The position numbers were made by a program, and so were the translations under genes. A stretch of 64,000 bases of DNA. Source: Muribaculaceae bacterium (GTDB taxonomy: Bacteria > Bacteroidota > Bacteroidia > Bacteroidales > Muribaculaceae). This document shows positions 18,943 through 29,100 of this stretch, piece by piece. Under the pieces are notes generated by a model that had not been told where the DNA came from, ran no database searches, and was given only the letters and a program-made list of their open reading frames with translations. How positions within the stretch are numbered: the first letter of the stretch is position 1; each line of letters starts with the position of its first letter. The stretch spans positions 1 to 64,000 of the forward strand of contig JAFYSL010000078.1 of NCBI GenBank assembly GCA_017559355.1. Direction: 5' to 3'.

Positions 18943-20267
18943 TATACTTTGACTTTTGTGATTCTTACTCGCTTATTCTTTATTTTATGAGGAGTTAATG
19001 CTTGCAACACCTCATCAGCACGATTACGAGGCACCGCAACAAGCACACAATGGTCTTTAACCACGATTTTGCCCACTTGCGCCGACTCTAATCCCCCTTT
19101 GTTAATCATAAAGCCTACTACATCGCCACGTGAAATCTTCTCTTTTTTTCCAGCGTTGAAATGCAATGTTGCTACATCTGATTTTATAGGATTATCATTC
19201 TTTTCGCCCGTAGGCACATAATCTCGGTCAAAATCAATATATTCGGGAATATTTTCCCCCTCGGCAGTGATTACATAAATCATACCTTCAGCTCCCATAC
19301 GAGCCGTACGACCATTGCGATGAGTCCAGCTCTCGGGTTGCGGTGGCATGTGATAATGTACTACTGCTTGCACATGATCAATATCCAATCCACGCGAAGC
19401 GAGGTCGGTCGACACGAGAATAGGCGTAGTGCCATTATTTAATAGGTCAATTGCTTTTTCGCGATCAATCTGCTCAAGTCCACCATGATAGAGTCCCACT
19501 GGCAGACGATTTTGACGCAAGAAATCATATACTCGAGTAGCACTCTCACGATGATTTACAAATACGATAACCTTGCCATTTGGTAATGAACAAAGCAAAT
19601 CGAGTGCTGATTGCAATTTATCTCTTACTGGACTTACCACATTTACCACTTGCATTCGATGTCTTGGAGCCTCAGTTTTATCGGTAAAATCGAGCGTCAC
19701 AGGCGATTGGAATTTCACAAAAGTAGGCATCTCTGCCAATTGTGTTGCCGAGGTGAGGATTGTTAACGATAGCGAACGCATAGGTCGCACCACCTTGCGC
19801 ATCTCCTCATGAAATCCCAAATCTAATGCTTTGTCATACTCATCAAGCACAAGCGCATTCACTCCTGTTAAATCTACATTGCCACGATTAAGATGGTCTA
19901 GTAAACGACCAGGTGTAGCAACAATGATATCGGGAACACTTGATGTCAATGAGCGCGACTCATCGAGCATAGAGTGTCCGCCATAACATGCCACCGTTTT
20001 ATATCCAGTAGCAATGGGACGAATCACATCAGCAATCTGCATCACAAGTTCGCGTGCTGGTGCAATAACCACCGCCTGCACCTTGCCTCGTGGTGCAGTA
20101 AGTGCACGCAATAATGGAATAGCAAACGCAATTGTCTTACCACTACCAGTGGGCGACAATAGCAATATTTGCGACGCATTTGTGCTAGCCACTTGCATTT
20201 GCATCTCATTGAGTTGCTCAATGCCGTGACGTTGCTTTATATTTTCAATTATTTGTTTTTGCTTCAT
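18942..20267 (-). CDS. DEAD-box RNA helicase, DbpA-like (DEYD variant)
   Basis: This 441-residue ATP-dependent RNA helicase shows motif I PTGSGKT (39-45), PGR at about 119-121, motif II as DEYD (142-145) in place of DEAD, SAT (173-175) and HRNGRTAR (motif VI). Residues about 370-441 look like a DbpA-type RNA-recognition domain, which in DbpA binds 23S rRNA hairpin 92 during large-subunit assembly. The role in ribosome assembly is therefore likely. Both ends overlap neighbouring genes (ATGA with the lipid kinase, TAATG with the binding protein). Confidence 0.88.
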   Translation of the reverse strand: MKQKQIIENIKQRHGIEQLNEMQMQVASTNASQILLLSPTGSGKTIAFAIPLLRALTAPRGKVQAVVIAPARELVMQIADVIRPIATGYKTVACYGGHSMLDESRSLTSSVPDIIVATPGRLLDHLNRGNVDLTGVNALVLDEYDKALDLGFHEEMRKVVRPMRSLSLTILTSATQLAEMPTFVKFQSPVTLDFTDKTEAPRHRMQVVNVVSPVRDKLQSALDLLCSLPNGKVIVFVNHRESATRVYDFLRQNRLPVGLYHGGLEQIDREKAIDLLNNGTTPILVSTDLASRGLDIDHVQAVVHYHMPPQPESWTHRNGRTARMGAEGMIYVITAEGENIPEYIDFDRDYVPTGEKNDNPIKSDVATLHFNAGKKEKISRGDVVGFMINKGGLESAQVGKIVVKDHCVLVAVPRNRADEVLQALTPHKIKNKRVRITKVKV

Positions 20268-21421
20268 TTTTTCTTACGCTTAACTGGACCGAATAGCGTA
20301 GTTCGCACATCCTTAAAGAAGTTTTTTGCTGGAGCAATGAGTGGTTTTACTTTTCCTTTTCTCAACATAGGCACATTTTCAACCCCTTCACGAGCATTAT
20401 TCAAGAAACTTTCGGCGATAGTGTAAAATGGTCGCACTCGCTTATTTTTCTTTTGCGACAAATTTGACACCGTGATACTCAAATCACTCAATATGCTATC
20501 AATCGGTGTTATTATAGGCTTAATTTGCTCTTTGCGAGTAGTTGGTACAAATATTTTGAGTTGTTTATGATGGCATCTTACATCTAAAACTCTACCCATT
20601 GTAACTGGATCTCCATCAACATGTGCCGAGCCCTCATCTTTGCGATATATCACGACATCACGAGCCTGAAACGATTGAATGAGAGTGCTTTTATTTATAT
20701 AACCTGTAAAAAGGTCAACCCCCATCTTCGCAGTAGTAATTGGAGAACCAGCATGCACTATAATAATATCAAGTAACCCGTCCGACATATTCGCCGCAGG
20801 TGCAATATATGCATTATTTCCATATTGCGAAGCATTACAACATGCCACAAGAAATGCTTTATGAGTAAACTCTTGGCCATTGGCACGAATTGTATACTCT
20901 TGAGGACGATATTTGATATATTCCTCTATTGCACTCTTAACATACATGAATTTGCCACGTTTCTTTTGCTTGGCAAAACGATCACTCACAGCTGCATCAA
21001 ATCCCATTCCGAAGGTGCAGAAGAAAGGTTGATCATTAACCGTAGCGTAGTCACATGCTATCACATTGTTTTCAGCAATAACATCGATTGACAAATTCAC
21101 ATCAACAGGTATCTCAAGATGACGCGCAAGCCCATTTCCCGAGCCTAATGGGATAACCCCAAATGCCACATCACTATTACACAACGCCCTTGCAACCTCA
21201 TTGACTGTACCATCGCCACCTGCAGCAATAACTCCATAGTAACCTTGCTCTACAGCCTCTTGAGCAAATCGTTGTGCATCACCTTTGCCACCAGTTATCC
21301 TCACATCAACCGACATGCCCAATGATGCGGATAATCGCTGAGACACCAATTCCGACAACCCCTCTTTCTTTGAAGTGCCCGATATAGGATTTATAACTAA
21401 TAACAATCGTTGCTTATTCAT
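20264..21421 (-). CDS. Diacylglycerol/lipid kinase family protein with basic tail
   Basis: This 385-residue member of the DAGK/YegS/sphingosine-kinase family phosphorylates a lipid alcohol. GGDGTVNEV (68-76) is the nucleotide motif and PLGSGNGLARHL the second family motif. Catalytic domains are usually about 300 residues. The last 80 or so residues here are an extra, basic, partly amphipathic segment ending in GPVKRKKK, which could bind membrane or nucleic acid. It overlaps the helicase by 4 nt and lies 5 nt from the glycosyltransferase gene. Confidence 0.85.
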   Translation of the reverse strand: MNKQRLLLVINPISGTSKKEGLSELVSQRLSASLGMSVDVRITGGKGDAQRFAQEAVEQGYYGVIAAGGDGTVNEVARALCNSDVAFGVIPLGSGNGLARHLEIPVDVNLSIDVIAENNVIACDYATVNDQPFFCTFGMGFDAAVSDRFAKQKKRGKFMYVKSAIEEYIKYRPQEYTIRANGQEFTHKAFLVACCNASQYGNNAYIAPAANMSDGLLDIIIVHAGSPITTAKMGVDLFTGYINKSTLIQSFQARDVVIYRKDEGSAHVDGDPVTMGRVLDVRCHHKQLKIFVPTTRKEQIKPIITPIDSILSDLSITVSNLSQKKNKRVRPFYTIAESFLNNAREGVENVPMLRKGKVKPLIAPAKNFFKDVRTTLFGPVKRKKK

Positions 21422-21426
21422 CTAAA

Positions 21427-23373
21427 TCAAATATATCTCATAAACAACATCGCTGTATAGAACAAGCGTGATGCTTTATATTTTTTGTAACATTGTAATA
21501 TCAATTCGTCAACATTTTTGTTGCGTATATTGACATAATCCTCTTCATTTAACTCAGGGAGAACAACAGCCCATATCGAATCGTTTAACTGTTCGCCTAG
21601 CCATTTCTTCAATTTCTCACGCGAACAAAACGGATTAGCAAGATATTGAGCAATATTACTCAAGAAACTTTCGGTCAATCCATTCGCTACAGCCTTAGCA
21701 TTTTCCGCTGTGTTAATATTCAATTCGTTGAGCAAACTTATACTCAAATCATAGAGATTTTTATCCTCCTCCCATTGTTGGTCATGTTTAAGCGATGTAG
21801 AGCGTCCACCCATTTTCCAATTATACCCCATATAATCGGTGTGTGCAATCTCAAATTTATGATTAAAAATACGCACCGTAGTGAGCAAGTCTTCACCGTG
21901 GAATATGCTTTCTGCAAGTGGATTAACCTGCGTAAGCACATCTCTAAGGAATAATTTATCAACAAGGCTATATGAAAATCCATGGCGACCAAGAATCATC
22001 GGTATCAACTCTTGTGTCAACACTGCCGAGTGTTTAAGCACTCTTGAAGGTATAAAATATGGGATTTTTACGCCCAATAAACGACTTGAGCGTTGCGAAC
22101 CCATCACAACAATCTCTGCGCCACTCATTTTGGCTTTGCTATACATGTGTTCGATTGCCATTGGGTTAAGCGTATCGCTTCCATCCATAAACTGCACATA
22201 GTCGCCCACTGCATTTTCCCAACCCGAACGACGTGTAGCACTCAATCCTAAATTCTCTTCGTGGCGAATAATTTTAACACGACCATCTACGGCTGCAATT
22301 GTGCGTATAACCTCAATTGTATCATCGGTTGAAGCATCATCAACAACAATTAACTCAATATTACGGAATGTTTGTTGTAACACCGAGCGCATAGCCTTCT
22401 CAATAGATTTTGCCTCATTATAAGCCGACATTACCACACTCACCTTCACTGCTCCCGACACAGGACGCACATCTTTGTGACGTTTTGCCACATAGCGACG
22501 CAAACGTTTGCTATGCAACATGTAATAAATCAATCGGTCATGACCACGCAATTTATATCGTTGTGCATCTTTTACGATGCATTGTATTTCAGGATTTGAA
22601 TAGTCAAACTCTACCCCGTTTGTGATACACCCATCATACAATCGATGCAACTTAAAGAGTAGAGCAGTCTCTTCATCGGCAAATCGTGATATGCCGTTAA
22701 ACATTCTATACCACCCCTCAAAAGTCATCGTCATGTTATGACTCACTCCCTCTGGACGATATATCAAATCATACACTTTTAAGTCATTATCAATCACTAC
22801 CTTGCGAGCCTCTCCTGCTACCGACACAAGCATCAACAAATCCTCAAAGTGAGTGATGCGACGGTGAGGAATCCATTGACCATTCAAAAACAATGAGCGA
22901 CGCATGAGTTTTGCCCATGGACCTACACTCGTTTCGTAATTAAGTAATGTCTTTATGTACTCTTTCCCAGTGAGAGTGCGCGACTGCTCCATGAGGTGTG
23001 GATAATTACCCTTTTCGGTACATCGACGCACCGATCCTACTATAATATCCACATCATCAGTCACTTTCGACAAAAACTGTTCTAATGCTGTTGGGGGCAA
23101 TACATCATCGCCATCAAGCATTAATACCCATTCCCCTTTCGCCTTCGCTACACCAAGTTTGCGCGCAGCACCTGCGCCTGCATTTTTACCATGGAGCACA
23201 TGAATGCGAGGATCGGTATTGGCAATAGCATCACACACCTTGCCCGAACTATCGCCCGACCCGTCGTTGACCATAATCAACTCCCAATCAGAAATAGTCT
23301 GCGCCTTAACACTATCAACACTGCGTTTGATAAGTGTTTCAAGATTATATACAGGAATGACAATCGAAACCAT
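21427..23373 (-). CDS. Tandem two-domain family 2 glycosyltransferase
   Basis: This 648-residue protein holds two GT-A (GT2) domains in one chain. Domain 1 (about 1-230) begins VSIVIPVYN and has a DGDD sugar-nucleotide motif at 87-90. Domain 2 (about 310-540) begins VSVVMSAYNE and has DGSD at 397-400. Between them and at the C-terminus are helical linkers with no membrane segment. Such double transferases usually add two successive sugars to a surface glycan. It is the first gene of a seven-gene minus-strand run. Confidence 0.88.
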   Translation of the reverse strand: MVSIVIPVYNLETLIKRSVDSVKAQTISDWELIMVNDGSGDSSGKVCDAIANTDPRIHVLHGKNAGAGAARKLGVAKAKGEWVLMLDGDDVLPPTALEQFLSKVTDDVDIIVGSVRRCTEKGNYPHLMEQSRTLTGKEYIKTLLNYETSVGPWAKLMRRSLFLNGQWIPHRRITHFEDLLMLVSVAGEARKVVIDNDLKVYDLIYRPEGVSHNMTMTFEGWYRMFNGISRFADEETALLFKLHRLYDGCITNGVEFDYSNPEIQCIVKDAQRYKLRGHDRLIYYMLHSKRLRRYVAKRHKDVRPVSGAVKVSVVMSAYNEAKSIEKAMRSVLQQTFRNIELIVVDDASTDDTIEVIRTIAAVDGRVKIIRHEENLGLSATRRSGWENAVGDYVQFMDGSDTLNPMAIEHMYSKAKMSGAEIVVMGSQRSSRLLGVKIPYFIPSRVLKHSAVLTQELIPMILGRHGFSYSLVDKLFLRDVLTQVNPLAESIFHGEDLLTTVRIFNHKFEIAHTDYMGYNWKMGGRSTSLKHDQQWEEDKNLYDLSISLLNELNINTAENAKAVANGLTESFLSNIAQYLANPFCSREKLKKWLGEQLNDSIWAVVLPELNEEDYVNIRNKNVDELILQCYKKYKASRLFYTAMLFMRYI

Positions 23374-23501
23374 ATCAACTACAAAGATACTACATTATTA
23401 TGCATAAAGCAAATCATAAGCACAATATGGCACATTTTCAACACCAATGTGCCATTAGTTAATGGTTGTATAAAACACTATGTAATCTAAAACTTTTTTG
23501 C

Positions 23502-23509
23502 TAATTTTG
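23502..23509 (+). promoter_or_regulatory. -7 box (TAATTTTG) for the oxidoreductase operon
   Basis: An exact TAnnTTTG match 39 bases before the ATG at 23549. Confidence 0.5.
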
Positions 23510-23548
23510 CAGAATAAAACTAAAATCTAAACGAATATTTTTTCTATT

Positions 23549-23782
23549 ATGGCTAAAATATTAGGAGCAGTAACTGTCGATAAAGAGCGATGCAAAGGTT
23601 GTGATCTTTGCGTAGTTGCTTGTCCAAAAGATGTGTTACTACTTCAACCCAAAGAGGTTAACAATCGAGGCTATCATTTTGCCTTTATGACAAACCCCGA
23701 AGCATGCATCGGTTGTGCTGCATGTGCCACAGTTTGCCCCGATGGCTGTATTGAAGTGTATCGTATTAAAGTAAACGATTAA
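23549..23782 (+). CDS. korD: 2-oxoacid:ferredoxin oxidoreductase, ferredoxin-type delta subunit
   Basis: This 77-residue protein carries two 4Fe-4S clusters, with motifs CKGCDLCVVACP (about 16-27) and CIGCAACATVCP (about 52-63). It passes electrons between the TPP-bound intermediate on the catalytic subunits and free ferredoxin. It is the first gene of a korDABC-type operon; the next gene starts 34 nt on. The gene symbol follows the operon type, and the substrate (2-oxoglutarate or branched-chain 2-oxoacid) is not settled by sequence. Confidence 0.92.
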   Translation: MAKILGAVTVDKERCKGCDLCVVACPKDVLLLQPKEVNNRGYHFAFMTNPEACIGCAACATVCPDGCIEVYRIKVND

Positions 23783-23816
23783 ACCACAGTTTCACTGTTT
23801 AGCATCATTTACAATT

Positions 23817-24908
23817 ATGAACGAAGAAGTAAAACTATTAAAAGGGAATGAGGCGATAGCCCTTGCCGCAATAAGATATGGTGTTGATGGATACTTTGGT
23901 TACCCTATCACCCCCCAATCTGAAATTCTCGAAACCCTCGAAGCCGAAATGCCTTGGGATACAACTGGCATGGTAGTTCTTCAAGCCGAAAGTGAAGTTG
24001 CTGCTATCAACATGGTATATGGAGGTGCAGCAAGTGGCAAAGCCGTAATGACCTCATCATCAAGCCCTGGCATCAGTCTCAAACAAGAGGGCGTTTCATA
24101 TCTTGCAGCATCAGAACTCCCTGCACTAATTGTCAATGTGATGCGTGGAGGCCCTGGTCTTGGCACTATTCACCCCTCTCAAGCCGACTATTTCCAAGCA
24201 ACAAAAGGTGGCGGACATGGCGACTATCATCTCATCGTATTAGCCCCTAAAACAGTGCAAGAAATGGCCGACTTCGTATATCTCGGTTTTGATCTTGCAT
24301 TCAAATATCGCACTCCAGCAATGATTCTTGCCGATGGCATCGTGGGACAAATGATGGAGAAAGTTGTTCTCCCTCCTGCTCGCCCTCGTCGCACTAAAGA
24401 ACAAATTGCCGAACAATGTCCTTGGGCTGTTACTGGCAAACTTGCTTCTCGCAAGCAAAACGTGGTTACATCGCTCGAACTCGATACTGCGAAAATGGAA
24501 GAAAACAACAATCGCTTCCAAAGCACATATCGCCTCATTGAGCAAAATGAACAACGATACGAAGAATATCTCACCGACGATGCCGAATACCTATTCGTTG
24601 CATTCGGTTCAATGGCTCGTATCTGCCAAAAAGTTATCGACGATATGCGTGCGCAAGGTATCAAAGTAGGTCTTGTGCGACCAATCACTCTTTGGCCATT
24701 CCCTGCCGAAGTATTCGACCGTCTATCTCAAAAAGTTAAAGGCATGTTAGTTGTTGAACTCAACGCTGGACAAATGATTGAAGATGTTAAACTTGCATCA
24801 CAATGCCGAGTACCAACATATCACTTTGGTCGCCTTGGAGGTATCGTCCCCAACTTAGGAGAAATATCTGATGCTTTCTTTAAATATTTCCCCGACGCAA
24901 AAAAATAA
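23817..24908 (+). CDS. korA: 2-oxoacid:ferredoxin oxidoreductase, alpha subunit
   Basis: This 363-residue subunit has the pyrimidine-binding (GYPITPQSEI, about 39-48) and transketolase C-like halves of KorA/VorB proteins. It holds the TPP cofactor jointly with the beta subunit, and the complex oxidatively decarboxylates a 2-oxoacid to acyl-CoA with reduction of ferredoxin. Relatives are annotated both as 2-oxoglutarate and as 2-oxoisovalerate enzymes. It is separated from the beta gene by 8 nt. Confidence 0.92.
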   Translation: MNEEVKLLKGNEAIALAAIRYGVDGYFGYPITPQSEILETLEAEMPWDTTGMVVLQAESEVAAINMVYGGAASGKAVMTSSSSPGISLKQEGVSYLAASELPALIVNVMRGGPGLGTIHPSQADYFQATKGGGHGDYHLIVLAPKTVQEMADFVYLGFDLAFKYRTPAMILADGIVGQMMEKVVLPPARPRRTKEQIAEQCPWAVTGKLASRKQNVVTSLELDTAKMEENNNRFQSTYRLIEQNEQRYEEYLTDDAEYLFVAFGSMARICQKVIDDMRAQGIKVGLVRPITLWPFPAEVFDRLSQKVKGMLVVELNAGQMIEDVKLASQCRVPTYHFGRLGGIVPNLGEISDAFFKYFPDAKK

Positions 24909-24916
24909 TTACGATT

Positions 24917-25684
24917 ATGAATATCAACGATATAATCAAACCCGAAAATCTCGTTTACGCAAAGCCTCGCTTGCTCAACGACAACCACATGCACTACTGC
25001 CCAGGTTGTAGCCATGGCGTGGTTCACAAACTCATTGCCGAAGTCATCGAAGAGATGGGTATGGAAGACAAAACAGTAGGAATTGCTCCCGTAGGTTGTG
25101 CCGTGTTTGCTTACAATTATGTCGACATCGACTGGGTGGAAGCTGCACATGGTCGCGCTCCAGCAGTAGCAACTGGCGTAAAACGTCTTAATCCCGAGAA
25201 TCTTGTATTTACCTATCAGGGCGACGGTGACCTCTCTGCAATAGGCACTTGCGAAACGATCCACGCAGCCAATCGTGGCGAAAACATCGCTATCATATTC
25301 ATTAACAATGGTATTTATGGCATGACAGGTGGACAAATGGCACCTACAACTCTTGAGGGAATGAAAACATCGACTACCCCTTATGGTCGTAGCGTTGACC
25401 TCAACGGATACCCTCTTGCAATTTCTCCACTCTTGGCACAACTCGACGGCACTTGCTATGTAACTCGCCAAGCAGTTCACACTCCAGTTGCTGTACGCAA
25501 AACCAAAGCGGCCATTCGTCAAGCATTTGAAAACTCAATGAATGGACTCGGCACCTCTTTGGTTGAAATCGTGAGCACATGTAACTCAGGCTGGAAAATG
25601 ACTCCTGCTCAATCAAACAAGTGGATGGAAGAAAACATGTTTAAGAAATACCCATTGGGCGACATCAAAAATACAGTAAAATGA
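24917..25684 (+). CDS. korB: 2-oxoacid:ferredoxin oxidoreductase, TPP-binding beta subunit
   Basis: This 255-residue subunit carries the TPP/Mg motif GDGDLSAIG...NNGIYGMTGGQ (about 99-140). An N-terminal CPGCSHG segment is typical of KorB and helps bind TPP. Its TGA overlaps the ATG of the gamma gene (ATGA), so the two are translationally coupled. Confidence 0.93.
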   Translation: MNINDIIKPENLVYAKPRLLNDNHMHYCPGCSHGVVHKLIAEVIEEMGMEDKTVGIAPVGCAVFAYNYVDIDWVEAAHGRAPAVATGVKRLNPENLVFTYQGDGDLSAIGTCETIHAANRGENIAIIFINNGIYGMTGGQMAPTTLEGMKTSTTPYGRSVDLNGYPLAISPLLAQLDGTCYVTRQAVHTPVAVRKTKAAIRQAFENSMNGLGTSLVEIVSTCNSGWKMTPAQSNKWMEENMFKKYPLGDIKNTVK

Positions 25685-26217
25685 AAGAAGAACTAATCAT
25701 AGCCGGATTTGGTGGACAAGGCGTGCTTTCAATGGGCAAAATCCTCGCCTATGCCGCCCTTATGGACAACCTCGAAGTAACATGGATGCCATCTTATGGC
25801 CCTGAACAACGTGGCGGAACTGCTAACGTTACTGTAATTCTTAGCGATAGCGAAATCAGTTCGCCAATGCTCGACGATTACGACACTGCAGTGATTCTCA
25901 ATCAACAAAGTCTCGACAAATTTGAGAGCAAAGTAAAACCTGGTGGAACTCTCATCTACGACTCTTACGGCATTCACAAAGCACCAACTCGCACCGATAT
26001 CAATATCTATCGCATTGATGCAATGGAGGCTACATTTGAAATGGAAAATGCCAAAGCCTACAATATGATAGTGCTCGGAGCTTTGCTCAAAATCAAAAAC
26101 TTGCTCCCAGTGGAAAGCGTGATTAAAGGATTAAAAAAAACTCTTCCCGAACGTCACCACCACCTCATTCCGATGAACGAAGACGCCATCAAACGTGGTA
26201 TGACACTCGTGAAATAA
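25681..26217 (+). CDS. korC: 2-oxoacid:ferredoxin oxidoreductase, gamma subunit
   Basis: This 178-residue subunit of the POR gamma family begins with GFGGQGVLSMGK, the family signature, and has PSYGPEQRGGTAN. It completes the four-subunit enzyme and contacts CoA in studied relatives. It is the last gene of the operon. No terminator was seen before the acyltransferase reading frame at 26260, so read-through is possible. Confidence 0.93.
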   Translation: MKEELIIAGFGGQGVLSMGKILAYAALMDNLEVTWMPSYGPEQRGGTANVTVILSDSEISSPMLDDYDTAVILNQQSLDKFESKVKPGGTLIYDSYGIHKAPTRTDINIYRIDAMEATFEMENAKAYNMIVLGALLKIKNLLPVESVIKGLKKTLPERHHHLIPMNEDAIKRGMTLVK

Positions 26218-26259
26218 TCAACAATCCCAACCATTACTAAAAACAACATTTGTAAAAAA

Positions 26260-27314
26260 ATGGACAAGACAATTCAAAGTAATCGCATCAATTATATTGA
26301 TGCCCTACGTGGCTTTACTATGTTCCTTGTTGTTTTCGGGCACGTAATGTTATACTCTTTCAATTTAGGTGGATACGACAGCATAATTGGGTCTATTTTC
26401 CTAACTTTTCGCATGCCTTTATTTTTCTTTGTTGCAGGAATCTTCTCTTACAAAGCAATTCAATATTGGAATTTTAAATTCTACTGTAATAGTATTCGAA
26501 AAAAAATTTTAGCACAAATAGTCCCTACTGTTTTTTTTGCGACTATTTTTCTTATATGCCAGAATCAGAATCCAATAATATCTTTAACAAAATTTGGATT
26601 CGGAGGATTTTGGTTTACAATTGTTTTGTTTGAGATGTTTTTCATCTATTATAGTGTTTCTTTAATAAGCAATTGTACATCCTCAAAAATTTGTGATTTA
26701 ATCTTAATTGGTCTATCCATTTTGGGCATTACTATTCTAGTGTTTTTTCGTCAAGAAAATTGGGCATGGAATTTCTTTTGCCTTGAAAATCTAGTTAAAT
26801 ATTTCCAATTTTTTACATTTGGTATTTTATGCAAAAAATACAGTAGCCATTTTTTTAAAGCGATTAATAATCATACATTTAGGGGGGGGTAATTATTTTA
26901 TTTATTATTAGCCTCATATTATATTTTAACCCAAAATTTGAGCAATCCTATCCTTTAGCATTTAAAGGTGTGCACGATATCTTAGCAAGATATACAGGAT
27001 TACTTGTAATATTTTTTTCTTTTTATCATTACCAAGACTTTTTTAACAAGAAAAACAAATTTAATAGTACAATTCTTTTTATTGGGAAAAGAACTCTTGA
27101 CATTTATCTAATTCACTATTTTTTAATTCCTGATTTACAATTTTTAAAGCCTATATTAGAACCAAACAATATGTTACTAATACAACTAATCTTGGCTTCT
27201 TTAATATCCATTACTATAATTTTCTTTTGTTTACTAATTAGTAATATTATTCGGACAAGTTCTCATCTTAGTCATTACTTGCTAGGAGCAAAAAAATCAT
27301 CTAGCCAAGTTTAA
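26260..27314 (+). pseudogene. Acyltransferase-3 family membrane protein, frameshifted at a G8 run
   Basis: Two reading frames together encode one acyltransferase-3 (OatA/NodX-like) protein that would O-acylate a surface glycan or cell-wall sugar. Part one (26260-26892) starts with RINYIDALRGFTMFLVVFGHV, the family's catalytic His helix, and holds several membrane helices. It hits a stop directly after eight G at 26882-26889. The downstream frame continues without an obvious gap in the protein (VIILFII..., through to 27314). One extra G (or two fewer) would fuse them into about 351 residues, a normal family length. The gene is far richer in AAA/TTT runs than its neighbours, which suggests transfer. 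It may be phase-variable rather than dead, or the run may be miscounted. Confidence 0.85.
26882..26889 (+). repeat. Homopolymer (G)8 at the acyltransferase frameshift
   Basis: Eight consecutive G inside an AT-rich coding region, exactly at the frame break. Only G6 or G9 in this run keeps the acyltransferase frame open; G7 leads to a stop about ten codons on. Confidence 0.95.
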
Positions 27315-27405
27315 AGTTCCCCATAAGTCGATAAATCTCAACTTTTTTACGTTTTTTTTGTGCGTTTTTTGAGATTATTATATCTATCGTATCGTAATTT
27401 ATTTG

Positions 27406-27413
27406 TAATTTTG
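27406..27413 (+). promoter_or_regulatory. -7 box (TAATTTTG) for pyrG
   Basis: An exact TAnnTTTG match 32 bases before the pyrG ATG. Confidence 0.5.
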
Positions 27414-27442
27414 CGTTTTAATATAGAACTCAAAATTATTAA

Positions 27443-29056
<1,614 letters not shown>

Positions 29057-29100
29057 TGGACAATCTGAATTAATTTTATTTAATAACTACATAACTTATA

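Noticed and set aside
24821..25522. A 233-codon minus-strand frame across korA/korB
   Set aside because: It is antisense to two well-recognised subunits and its product is rich in Cys and Ser with no domain. It is a shadow of codon bias.
26882..26889. Treating the acyltransferase as two separate genes
   Set aside because: The second frame has no start of its own near the break and continues the first protein smoothly; one broken gene is simpler.
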